Position numbers and translations under genes: made by a program | Assembly (NCBI GenBank): GCA_037975125.1 | Contig: CM075860.1 | Location: 19,041,093 to 19,105,092, forward strand | From: Latrodectus hesperus | Lineage: Eukaryota; Arthropoda; Arachnida; Araneae; Theridiidae | Length of the DNA: 64,000 bases | Direction: 5' to 3' | Part shown: one piece after another, positions 24,263-35,979 of the stretch | Position numbering within the stretch: the first letter of the stretch is position 1 | How the letters are laid out: each line of letters starts with the position of its first letter | The notes under the pieces: model-generated | What the model was told of the DNA's origin: nothing | Database searches by the model: none | The model's input: the letters and a program-made list of their open reading frames with translations, nothing else

Positions 24263-25468
24263 TTTTCTTCACTACTGTACGAGTTACGATTAATGAATGT
24301 GCGTGGTAGATCTTCTTTTATAACGACAAATATTCCTGGCTCACTGGCCGGTATCTCTGACACTGCTCTAATCCCACTTTGAAGTATCTCAAAACTACCG
24401 AACAGCTGCTTGCACGTTCATTTTTTTCGCTACACGTATTGAAGTTACGATTAATGAACGTACTGGTAGATCTTTCTTTTATAACGACAGATATTCCTAA
24501 TCTCGTCTGACCGGTGTCTCAACTAGAACCTCGATTAATGAATGTGCGTGGTAGATCTTCTTTATAACGACAGATATTCCTAATCTCGACTGACCGGTGT
24601 CTCATCTAGACAGCTGCTCATAAGCCTACTTTGAAGTTCTAAAGCAAATAACACCAAAGGTGCTCCTTCGACACGTTCATTTTTCTTCGCTACTGTACGA
24701 GTTACGATAAATGAATGTGCGTGGTAGATCTTCTTTTATAACGACAGATATTCCTAATCTCGACTGACCGGTATCTCAACTAGACAGCTGCTCATAATCC
24801 CACTTTGAAGTTCTAAAGCAACCGAACGAGCTCCTTCGACACGTTCATTTTTCTTCGCTACTGTACGAGTTACGATTAATGAATGTGCGTGGTAGATCTT
24901 CTTTTATAACGACAGATATTCCTAATCTCGACTGACCGGTGTCTCATCTAGACAGCTGCTCATAAGCCTACTTTGAAGTTCTAAAGCAAATAACACCAAA
25001 GGTGCTCCTTCGACACGTTCATTTTTCTTCGCTACTGTACGAGTTACGATAAATGAATGTGCGTGGTAGATCTTCTTTTATAACGACAGATATTCCTAAT
25101 CTCGACTGACCGGTGTCTCAACTAGACAACTGCTCATCAGCCCACTTTGAAGTTCTAAAGCAAATAACACCAAACGAGCTCCTTCGACACGTTCATTTTT
25201 CTTCGCTACTGTACGAGTTACGATTAATGAATGTGCGTGGTAGATCTTCTTTTATAACGACAGATATTCCTAATCTCGACTGACCGGTGTCTCAACTAGA
25301 CAGCTGCTCATAATCCCACTTTGAAGTTCTAAAACAACCGAACGAGCTCCTTCGACACGTTCATTTTTCTTCGCTACTGTACGAGTTACGATTAATGAAT
25401 GTGCGTGGTAGATCTTCTTTTATAACGACAGATATTCCTAATCTCGACTGACCGGTGTCTCAACTAGA
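24193..25468 (-). repeat. Tandem array of 168/174-bp units derived from the mariner 5' end
   Basis: Unit starts (CAGCTGCTCAT or variant) fall at 24193, 24361, 24611, 24785, 24953, 25127 and 25301, with the last unit ending at 25468. The five right-hand units measure 174, 168, 174, 174 and 168 bp. The length classes differ by a six-base indel: AACACCAAAGGTGCTCC versus ACCGAACGAGCTCC or similar. A half-unit lies at about 24531-24610. On the minus strand each unit carries a leader and an ATG followed by the first transposase codons (NVSKEHLWCYLL, then a stop), so each contains a copy of the gene start. Confidence 0.9.
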
Positions 25469-25541
25469 CATACACTAATTTACACACTTATTCTAACTTC
25501 GTTCAATGGCAATGTGAAAAGTGCAAGAACTTTCTTGTTTA

Positions 25542-25806
25542 CATTATATTTTCCGTTTTGAAATTTCATTTCAGGAACAGCAAGCAATTTTGCTTTACGT
25601 TACAAGTGAAACTGATTTCGAGACAAAAGTAGCATTTCCATTTTGAATTTTCATTTTATAAACAAGAGAAATTATTACATTACATGTGTAACTAAAATGG
25701 AGACAGACGTAACATTTCCGTTTTCCTCTTCGTGTTTTCATTTCGTGAACGGCAGACAAATCATTCTTGTTACAAATGAAACGGAATTGGAGACAGATGT
25801 AACATA
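25542..25806 (+). repeat. Older tandem repeat, right part
   Basis: Three further units of the repeat seen at 23395-23561, starting near 25548, 25630 and 25714: TTTCCGTTTT, then CATTTCGTGAACGGCAGACA, then GTTACAAATGAAACGGAATT, then GGAGACAGATGTAACAT. Units are about 82-92 bp. Confidence 0.75.
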
Positions 25807-27179
25807 TTTTGATAATTAGAAAAATATTTTTATCCTAAAACATTGGTTCTATGCCATTGCTAAATTCTGCTTCTGTAATTAACATATTAAAACATATTAA
25901 AAAAATTTTTAAATATGTTTTCCCAAATTTTTTGAACTAGTGATTTTTTATAAGGACATCTCGACATTAGTTACATGATTTTAATTATTACTTTATGAAT
26001 ATACTCCGTTTTCATAACTAGAAATGTCATTTTAACTAATTGATTGAATAAAAAACAGATTTGGAAGTTTAGTGCTCTTTCACTAACTGGAAATTCAAAA
26101 CAAACAAAATTAGAATTCAAGTGATAACATTTATTACGACTAAAGGTAATGGTGCTAAACTTAAATTTTCCTAAATGTTGAAAAGAATTTGAATACTTAA
26201 ATCATCCAATTCTCTGAATCTTTAAGAGTAAGGAGTAAAAATTAAAATTGTGATATCATTTAAATATTAAAACTTGTATATTTAAATTGAAATTTATATA
26301 CTTATAATTTAAATAAGAAAATTATGAAATTATAATTTAGCAATTGAAATTTTTATATTTAAATTCAAAATTAATGCATTTTTAAAAATATAAATTGTAA
26401 AACGTGCTAATTTAAGAGCATGGTAGGGAAGTACCAAGAATGTCCTTTGTTCATCACTAATAAAAATATAATACAGAAGCTTCCAACCGAAAATCTTACT
26501 TCTTCAACTAAATCACAGATATTCGAACGTGGTATAAGTTGAAAATAATCTTAGAAACTTTTAAAGAAAAGAAACTAGCGTTTGTGAAGCCAATGTGCTT
26601 AAATGAAATATCACCTCATATTTAAGCCAATGGATATTTCAATGATAAAATTGTCACTCTCAATTTGAAACTGAATGCAAGCCTTCCAAGTCAGTCCTTT
26701 CTTCTTTCTGAAACATATATTGTAAATTACTCAAAAATACCATTTATTAATAATATCAGTTACTAAATACTAGTTATTGAAATATTCGTAATCAGTTTTA
26801 AGAGCCCTTGAGTACTCAATAATTAATATTTTTGAAAGAGATATTTCAAGAAAAGCCCTATATCTCACAGAAACTTTGTTTAATAATTATTAATATTTAC
26901 TTTAGTCTAAAACTCTTTTTTAAATAGCATTTAAATGTCAAAATAACTCTTGATCACATTGATATTTATGAAAATAATAGATATTTTCATAAATATCGGT
27001 TATCAAGTATAAATGATATCATAAATATCAGCGCTTATAAAATAACAGAATTTTAATTTTGCTACATAGGTTTCGATGAAACTTTCGTTGTAAAATGTGC
27101 GGAATAAGAGAAATTTGTTGTTTGTAGGAATTTTTCCAGAATTATTTCAAACTAACCGTTTTGTACCAAAACATATTTT
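25807..27179. other. AT-rich intergenic sequence
   Basis: No gene is recognised. The stretch contains low-complexity AAATTTAAAT runs and the inverted motif ATATTTTCATAAATATC at about 26978-27000. Confidence 0.5.
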
Positions 27180-28130
27180 ATTATTATTTTCACTTTTATG
27201 TAATTAAATCATAAAAAAATAAAATGCTTATTAAATATGTAAACTCGTAACTCAGTGACATGACAACCCATTTTGGTGGCCCAGATCTACATTGCCTTTA
27301 TCTGTTTTCATGATTGAGAGTCAGCCTAACGTGAAACCACCAGTGTTCAGTTCCTAAACATGCTTGGTGTACTCAAAAATACTTATAATATAATATCTTA
27401 TGCTACTATTTTATATTATAGAATTTCGATTCCTTATGATCATAAAAAATTAAAATGCTTATAAAATATACAAATAAACTCAGTGACATGACAACCCATT
27501 TCGGAGGTCCAGATCTACTTTGCCTTTATTTGTTTTCATGATCGAGAATCAGCCTAACGTGAAACCACCAGTGTTTAGTTCCCAAACATGCTTGGTGTAC
27601 TCAAAAATACTTATAATATAATATCTTATGCTACTATTTTATATTATAGAATTTCGATTCCTTATGATCATAAAAAATTAAAATGCTTATAAAATATACA
27701 AATAAACTCAGTGACATGACAACCCATTTTGGAGGTCTAGATCTACATTACCTTTATTTGTTTTCATGATTGAGAGTCAGCCTAACGTGAAACCACCAGT
27801 GTTTAGTTCCCAAAAATGTTTGGTACTCAAACATATTTATAAATATAATATAATATCTTATACTACATATAATAGAATTTTGATTCATTACGATCATAAA
27901 AAATTTAAAATGCTTATAAAACATACAAATAAACTCAGTGACATGACAACCCATTTTGGAGGTCAAGATCTACTTTGCCTTTATTTGTTTTCATGATCGA
28001 GAATCAGCCTAACGTGAAACCACCAGTGTTTAATTCCCAAACATGCTTAATATACTCAAAAATATTTATACATATAATATAATATCTTATGCTACTATAT
28101 TATATTATAGAATTTGTCGATTCATTATGA
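27180..28130 (+). repeat. 228-bp tandem repeat, about four copies
   Basis: The marker CTCAGTGACATGACAACCC recurs at 27251, 27479, 27707 and 27934, spacings of 228, 228 and 227 bases. A partial unit precedes the first. Each unit has a GC-richer half (GAGAGTCAGCCTAACGTGAA, ACCACCAGTGTT) and an AT-rich half (TATAATATAATATCTTATGC). Copies are highly similar, so the array is young or homogenised. Open frames in it are not conserved as a protein. Confidence 0.9.
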
Positions 28131-31100
28131 TTAAAATACATTTGCAAGTTAAACCCCTATCAATAACTAATCGTATCGCAATATAAATTTTATGTCATAA
28201 AACGTTTCACAAAAAAAATTAATTCCTTGTTCTAGAGAAAATAATTTTCCCTTTATTTATTTATTAAATTTTTCTCCGACGATCTTCACAATTGAAACAG
28301 TCAATATTTACATTGCGTCACAATGAAAAATAGCTGCATTTCATTTTCCACCGGAGCTTTAGAAAAAGAATTAGAGAGAGTGATTGCGATGGAAAAAACT
28401 GAGTTGAAATCAAAAGATAATCCCTACGGTCCTGTTAGAAGGGGGAAACCGATCGCTGAACTCGTGGGAATCATTTAGTTTTCTTCTTATTTATCCCTCT
28501 TCTTATACCAATTTTCCTTTCAGACTACAATTTTATCAAAGGAGGAAATTCAATTAAAGAAACAATGAACTTGTTTCAAGATTCCGCTAATGCATTAGTT
28601 GGGGCCTCCTCTGGGACTGAGATTTCAAGCAATAACATCTTTTTACCAAACCCAGAAAAAGAATTTCTCACATGGCGGGTTAACATCCCTTGATTGCAAC
28701 ATTAAACATCCATTTCATTTCAAAAGTTGTTTGAATGTGCTTCCTTTATTTTTTTAATCCTTTATAATTTACTTTAAGAATTAACGACAATGTGTTTTTG
28801 ATGATCTTTACTTTCAATAAAAGAGTTTCCGCTTATAAAATTTGCGGCTTTTCTTAGAAAAGAGTTTTTTATTTTTTTATTTTTAATTTCGTTTTAGTTT
28901 TTATAAAACGCATTCATATTTTCGTTATGAAATGCACTTTAAAGAAAAAGTATGTTTACGAAATTTTAATCCCATAGTTTAAATTTGAATAGTTCCAAAA
29001 TAGTTATTAGGAAATTTCCTAAGAATGTTTTGAAAATCTTAAATGCAGAACATCTTACAGCAAAAAAGGAAACCTTTTTAACTTCAAAGCTACTTGAATC
29101 AACGTCTTTGAGCTTTCAAACATCAACTTATTGTTTTCTAATTGATTGACAAATTATTTACATAATAACTAGTAATTAATTCCTATGTTAAAAACCCAAT
29201 TTATTCTTATTTTTACGATAATTTCATTAGATATTACTCAATTGCATTTTAAATATTATCTAGGATAGTTAATTTTATTGGAATGGTATCACTAGCACCC
29301 TTTATATGATTAATCTGCCATTTCTAAATTCCTTCTTTACGGCTCAGTTAATCAGCATTACAAAGTTTTTTTAATTGTTTAAAGTAAACATACATATATA
29401 CATATAATTGATTAGTTTATACATAACATCATATAAGCATTGTATTCATTTATCTTAAGCTCATTATCTTCTATTTACTTAACTCAAACATAGCTTTTAG
29501 TTTTTATCAAGCAAAGTTATAAGGATATAATGTCAAGTTACACTTAATTTGTTTACCCTTCTATAAACACTTTTGCATCTAAAAATAAAATTTTCCAACA
29601 TTTATAGTTTAAATCAAAATTCAAACTCTTTTAAGCATCAGTTCTCGAAGTGAGAATCAAACTCACAAACTATTGAGCCTAAAGCCAAAGAACAAACCGT
29701 CCAATTTCCAGAATATTATACATGTATATGACACTGACTAATTTTCAATAATATAGTATTCTACATAGAGTCATCTACGATACGATATAAGTAATTCATT
29801 TATAATTATTACTTTTTTAATTAACTTATAAAATTTATTTCATTCTAAGATAACATGATATACACATATATATAATTTTGTTTCATATTTATAACGTAAT
29901 TATTATTCTAAAAAGATTATATGTTACATTGTAAATTAAATCACTTATAATGCTTATATATAGTTAGTAAATTTTGGACTGTGATTATTATAAATGCTGT
30001 GATATATAACATTTGACTGCTTATTAACAGTATTCTTTATGCTATTTAATATGTCATCCATTTATACCAAACTCAATATTTTTGTAAATCCAACTTGATA
30101 TTCTTAATTCTCATCTATATTTTGTTTGTACTACTAAAAATAATCAAACATTTTCTATTTTTATGCACATGGGTAATTTTCCAATTGTATAAGAAATTTT
30201 ATTATTTTATGTTCATATTTAAGTAACTGTGCAAAAATTATGTGTACACAGGAGTTAAATATTATAGTGCACAAGTGGAAATAATAGATAAAGTACACAA
30301 ATTAAAAACGTATGTACAAAGAATACACATTAGAAAAATAATTGAAAATTTTCCTTAAATTCATTTCTTTTAATTTTTTACGAAACGATAGAATTATAAT
30401 GACCTGCGAAATTAATTAATTATAAAGTTTCAAACAACACTTGTTTAATATAGTTTTCTGATTTGGCACCGAAAATGTTTCTTTTTTTGAAAAATAATGT
30501 AATAATAAAAATAATAATAATACTGATAAAACTTTCATGATTGAAAAAAAAAATTTTTTCTGTATCTATGATGATTTTTATGTCTTTTTATGGATACCAT
30601 CAGATGATATGACAGGAATTTTTCTAGATTTTTAGATAAAATATTTGTTTCCTTAAAAGAAAAATGGGGAAACATTTATTGGGCATGATTTCTTCGCTTA
30701 GAAAATACTTTTTCTGTGAAACATTCTCTAAGGGCATTTTGTATCTCAAAACAATTCGACTGTTTGCAGTTATCACGAAAAAGATAAATCTTAGCTTACA
30801 ATAATTTTTTTAAAAGTATATTTCTTGAAGTATATTCCTTATAGTTTTAAGTACATTTGATTTTTCAGTTTACATTGCGCAAATATAATTTTTGTTTTCT
30901 TCTAATAAAATTATCTATTAGTTATTGTTTCTTTTATTATATTTAAAATCATAAATATTACATTACTCTCATTTCAGATTTCGGTTAATAAGATCAAATA
31001 TTGAAATCTTTTAATATCATGCATTATTATGTTTGCTGAAATAACTGTACTTAAGGAAACGTTTCCTTCTTTTGGACATGCTTTGTTTGTATTATGTTTG

Positions 31101-31770
31101 TTATTACTCATCCCCTTGAAAACAACAGAGCAACATCAGATCCATTGGTCATTCATTGATAAGAAGTTTATTATCAGTTGGGGATCTTGAACCAGGTTCT
31201 GCTTGGTGATCCCCAGACAAGGTAAAATGTAACCAGGGAACACCTGTGCAGAAAAACATTTTGAGCAAATTTTGAAGTGTTCATTACCACCAACAAAAGT
31301 CACTGATGACAGAAGACCACTAAAGAATGTGGTAAGTTTCTTATCTACACTGTAAAAAAACGGAAGAAATACAGTAAAAATCACTGTTATTTAAATATTT
31401 GTCATAAGAACACTAATGATTACGGTAAATTTTACTGTAAAATTCAGCCGCTGAAAATCGTTTGCTATTGGGCATGCGCATTGAATTGGTGTGATAAAAG
31501 TTTCTTTTGTTCCTGTGACTGGATATGACGACATTTATTTGTACTTGTTTTCCTTTAGTGAAGTTGGTGATATTTTGAGAATAATTTTTCTTTTAGTTGA
31601 ATTTCTATTGAAATTTAAGCACCAAATATAAGGTAACGTATACTTTTCTGAATGTTTATTATGCAAATTGTTAGCTAACTTTGATATATATATAAATTAT
31701 TATAAATTTGACTGAACATTTCAAAAAAAATTTACGAATATGCTGTAAAATTTACAGCATATTGTACTGG
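28131..31770. other. Long AT-rich intergenic stretch, no gene recognised
   Basis: A GC-richer patch at about 28290-28700 has no recognisable coding content. A decayed tRNA-like SINE head (CAATAGTTTGTGAGTTTGAT on the minus strand) lies at about 29640-29710. From 31347 to 31745, motifs such as CACTGTAAAAAAACGG, TTTTACTGTAAAATTC and TGCTGTAAAATTTACAGCA recur, which may be the remains of an inverted-repeat transposon. Confidence 0.4.
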
Positions 31771-31772
31771 CG

Positions 31773-32416
31773 CCATGGTTATTCCGGTGGGACCATCAAA
31801 ATGGTCTTATTCTTTGCCATATATGTTTAGAAAATAGTTCCATATAAATAAGAGGAGATTGTTCGTATTATTGATTTATACAGATTGCCTGCAATATCCG
31901 ATATCTCATAAATTGTACATTTAATTAACTTTCTTTCGTTGCGATCTAAGCAATGTGATCAAAATATGGCTTGATAGATTGATGATAATCATACAGATCT
32001 AGATCTGAAAGCATCCATTACAGGTAGCCAAGAAGCTATCTTTATTCCTTTAAAGTATTGCATGATCATAACAAGAATCTGAAGTCCAGAAATGTTTTTT
32101 CCCCAATAGATAGTTGATCTAAGAGCACCTAGGAATTGACCATGGTTTCTTAAGTCTTCTTCCATGGTATTCTTCCATGGCAAACAGACCATGGTTTCTT
32201 AAGTACTTGACATCATATGACTAACAAAAGAGCTTAAAATATGATAAACAATAAATCTGGACAGAGGAATAGTATCCCGTAATTTTTTTGAATAAATAAC
32301 CATCTTGCATGCAATAATATGGTGACCATTGACATTCATGATGGTACCATGGGTAAGGTACATTGTCAGTACCCACAGTACCTTACAAATGTACTTTACC
32401 CATGGTGGTACCATGG
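31773..32416. repeat. Cluster of CCATGG palindromes with an 18-of-19 inverted repeat
   Basis: CCATGG occurs eight times, starting at 31773, 32140, 32162, 32175, 32189, 32347, 32400 and 32411. Within this cluster ACCATGGGTAAGGTACATT (32346-32364) and AATGTACTTTACCCATGGT (32388-32406) form an inverted repeat with one mismatch. The block GACCATGGTTTCTTAAGT is directly repeated near 32138 and 32187. Open frames through it are not recognisable proteins. Class unknown. Confidence 0.7.
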
Positions 32417-32625
32417 GTAAGGAACATTTTCTATTATTCATGCAAGTATATAATTTCGTGCAGAAAACTACAAAACTTGATATTACCTGTACTATAATAA
32501 CTTTTACAGATACATTGTGTCATCATCCTATCAAAAGTCTATACCTGGCAGTCATAGCTGTCATTGATCTGTGCCATTGCTTTGAAGCTGCAAGGTCAGT
32601 TATGAACTTTTATGACGTTATGTAT

Positions 32626-32938
32626 GTGATGCCGCGGTGATTTGGTTGGTTAAGGCTTCGTTCTCATAATTGGAAGGAAGTGAGTTCGAATTCCGACTGA
32701 ACCGAATGACGGTGGTTATCACTAAATGTGGCTGGAAAACATTAAATATGTCGTGGTCGCAATGTCCCCCAAGTGAAATTATACCTCTTGGAGGGGGCGC
32801 AGGTCAAGTACAGAGGGTTCTTTTACTTGGTTCTAGCTTCTAAACTATGAAGACTCCCACCCAGCTATTTCCATTTAACTGGTACTGCCCAACTTAGGGC
32901 TAGGTTCAGGAAAACATGCTGGTGTAGCAACAACAATG
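32626..32938 (+). mobile_element. SINE family A copy, best preserved
   Basis: Head: GCCGCGGTGATTTGGTTGGT then B box GTGAGTTCGAATTCCGACTG. Body: ATATGTCGTGGTCGCAATGT, CCCAAGTGAAATTATACCTC, and TTCTAGCTTCTAAACTATGA. The tail ends GTAGCAACAACAATG. This copy defines the family A layout used for the others. Head identity to a specific tRNA was not established. Confidence 0.75.
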
Positions 32939-33457
32939 TCCTGTATGTTCACATTCCTATCTAGGCAGATAATTTTTTTCTTAATGTAATTTACTAGCAT
33001 AATAAGTTCCACTGTCTGGTTATTTACACTAAATTGTAGGATAAACTTACAGCTGAAATTTTAGCAATTTTAACGACTTTCATAATTTTAACATTACGGG
33101 AGGTATCATTTATTTTAGTAAAATTACAGAAACCAATTTCATTTTCATATTAACTCTTCCACTGGCTTTGATCCATTGAACGAGATAATTATATATTGAA
33201 GTCTATTGCCTTCAAATGTAGCATATTATTGCAGCAGCTACGTGTCCATTTATTGCAGCCATAAGGTAAATAAAATTTTCGGTAAATTAGCTTTACCTAT
33301 GAGGAAATTACAATAATAATTTTCAATAAAAGATTATAGATAGAGTTATCTTAAATGAAAATAAACCTACAAAAATAAATATCGAAAAATGAATCACTGA
33401 ATCTGAAATCCAGTCAAAGGCGAATTACAATAAAAAATTGAGTATTAATAAAATGCA

Positions 33458-33459
<2 letters not shown>

Positions 33460-33546
<87 letters not shown>
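33460..33546. repeat. (TA)n microsatellite, about 87 bp
   Basis: Uninterrupted TA tract. The 500 bases to its left (32939-33459) are plain AT-rich sequence with no feature. Confidence 0.97.
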
Positions 33547-33550
<4 letters not shown>

Positions 33551-33837
33551 CTGCTTTAAGTAATTTCTTCAGTAACAATATGTATTTGTGAATGCATCAA
33601 ATTGACTCATACCCAAATAGATTTGCTTATAAGAAATGCTTGCAAAATTATTGTTAATAATAAAAATGTATTTACTTGTATGAAATAAAGGCTGATATTC
33701 CGCATTGCTTAACTATTATTTTTAAAAATTATAGTACAATTTTTTAAATGAATAAATAATACTAGGCACTTTACACAAAAATTTATTATGCTTGTTTTTT
33801 GCTTGTTATGTTGCTTGTTTTGTATAGTTAGGTCATA

Positions 33838-34156
33838 GCCGCCCAATTTGTCTAGTGGTCAGCAGTGTCTGACTGCGGATTAGGAGATCCTGGGTTCGAA
33901 TCCTGGTTCGGGCAGGAATGTACTTTTTCTCTCTACCTATCCTGTCTTTGTCCTTTTCTTGCATGAATGAGGTGTGAATGGTTGCCTACCCTATAAACGG
34001 GTCCATATAGCATGTGTGTAGAGCAAAGTCGTACTTTCACCTTCATGGTGCTCTGATTAAAACGAAAGATACTCATTAAATTCGCATCTTAATTTTCACA
34101 TAGCTCAAGGCATAGCGAGCTTGGCTTGTCCAAGTGCGTTTAGTAACAACAACAAC
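33838..34156 (+). mobile_element. SINE family C copy with a family D-like tail
   Basis: The tRNA-like head has A box TTGTCTAGTGGTCAGCAGTG and B box GGGTTCGAATCCTGGTTCGG. The body reads GGTTGCCTACCCTATAAACG. From GAGCAAAGTCGTACTTTCAC the 3' half matches family D (50575-50790, 62640-62845, 63094-63450) and ends in AACAACAACAACA. The flanks AGGTCATA (33830-33837) and AGGTCTTA (34157-34164) look like a target duplication with one mismatch. Confidence 0.85.
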
Positions 34157-34164
34157 AGGTCTTA

Positions 34165-35979
34165 CAAAACAATTTTATCCACCCTAATACATTTAACTGT
34201 TTCTTATATTTGATGTATGCATATTCTCTTCAGTTGAAGAATTTCCGTCCTCAGAAATAGACATCAAAGTTTTGATTCCACTTTCGGAGCAATTTCTAAA
34301 AACTAAAAATATCTTAAATCAAATAAATTCTCCTCACCAATGATTTGTAAAATTTAATTCCGAACTCCATATGCTTCGTTCATATCGAATTGTTTTGAAG
34401 ACATTCTAATTAATTCTTTCAAATCAATAGAATACCCGTTGATTTAAAAGAATTTAAACGTAATAAATATATTTTCATGAATAATTCCTATTCTGAAATA
34501 CCTGAGAAAAATTGAAAAAATCATCAAATCAAAAAAATATTTCTTACCACAGTAACTGATAAGACATAATTACAATTCTTTGATAAGCTTTAAAAAAGTC
34601 AAAAGAAATAATAACAGGGCATGTTCTAATCATTGTAAAATTTATAAAAGATTTTCAAGCGAAAATCATTAAAATTGATTTAACGTAATAGCTAAAAAAG
34701 ACATATTGAAAGCCCAATTTGCTCTAATAAAATATTTTTAAAGATTCTGATAGGAATAATATTTTTGGAATCTAAAACAGAAGCATTCATCAAAGTAAAA
34801 TTTAGTTTTCCAAACCATTGATACTTATTACAATATCAGTTTCAATTATGCACCCTGTTTAGAAGTACCAATAACATAACTTCTTTTTCATGCAGCTTCA
34901 TATATTACTACCACGGGCACTCGTACAATGTTTTATCGATCAAGAAATACCGAGTACCATATTAATTGATCGTTTGTTTATTAATAATCAGTACCAATAG
35001 TTATTAAAAACTTAAATGGACAGTTAACAGCATATATAGATATTATAAATGTGGTACCCACCAGTGAAATGCTTTCCAGGCAGTACTTCGGTACTTTATA
35101 GAAATACTGTTGTCTAAGCAGTCAAATATTGCTTAATTACTAGAGCAAACTGACAACAAAATGGTTAGTCATCAATTATTAGTTTGCTTGTTCGATTTCA
35201 TCAAATGTAGATGTTTGTAAAGTTTTCTTCAAGTGCAAGCAAGTTTTTCTTATAGAAAAACCACACATTCATAGAAAATGGTTTCAATGCTTCAAACCAA
35301 AATCAAACAATTGACTTCAATACAAACATAGGCAATATTTGCTCAATACAAATATTAAAACAGAAGTCCATCGGTACGGACCGTCAAATGTAATCATTAT
35401 GTCAAGAATTCTCAAAATTAAGTTTCGCATAATAGCTATTAGCATTTACAGTTCCTCTGAGTCATCTTGTATGTATGTATGTATGAATGCATGCTATTAT
35501 CTGTCTTAAATGTAAACACGTATGATCATTAATTTATACTCTATTATATAAAAGCGGTGAAATATTTCTGAATACAACATATATTAAAATACTAATTTAC
35601 TTATTTTGCTTATGAAATTAATTTCCTCATATTGCTTATTCATTATTTCTTTACCAATAAAATTCAGTTTTCTGTGATGGAAATAGTCATACAATCACAA
35701 TAAAGAACTGAACTTCTTCTTGACATAACAATGGAACAAAGGTTGTACTTCATCAAATATTTCCCAAACGCAAATTCCCTCCATTAGATTCTAAAATGAT
35801 CGCTTATACCAAAAATATTTTATTTACTTTTTCCTGTGAGCGAAATTTAGATATTTATGCATTATTCACGGAAGTATTTTCGCTGACTTGGATAGACTTT
35901 GAAAACGGTATTTTTTCCACCAAGTCTTTTATGGTAAATGGGGTTGACAATTTATAATTATTTTGTTTACAAGCATGTT
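34165..35979. other. AT-rich intergenic sequence
   Basis: No gene is visible. A short (GTAT)n run lies at about 35469-35487. Confidence 0.5.

Larger units (their letters stand above)
23564..25539 (-). mobile_element. Mariner with tandemly amplified 5' end
   Basis: The ends AACAAGAAAGTTCTTG (23564-23579) and CAAGAACTTTCTTGTT (25524-25539) are perfect 16-bp inverted repeats flanked by TA on each side (23562-23563, 25540-25541). In minus-strand order the element has the right terminal repeat, a tandem array of its own 5' untranslated region plus first codons (24193-25468), a decayed transposase (23600-24262) and the left terminal repeat. The array lies inside the terminal repeats, so amplification happened within the element. 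Confidence 0.85.

Noticed and set aside
24193..25468. CRISPR-like array of regular repeats
   Set aside because: Units are contiguous with no unique spacers, in a eukaryotic genome, and derive from a mariner 5' end.
27754..27996. Frames on both strands within the 228-bp repeat
   Set aside because: The frame is not preserved in neighbouring repeat units, so there is no coding constraint.
31136..31384. 82-codon minus-strand frame with a hydrophobic start
   Set aside because: No homology is recognised. It overlaps possible inverted-repeat transposon debris with CTGTAAAA motifs.
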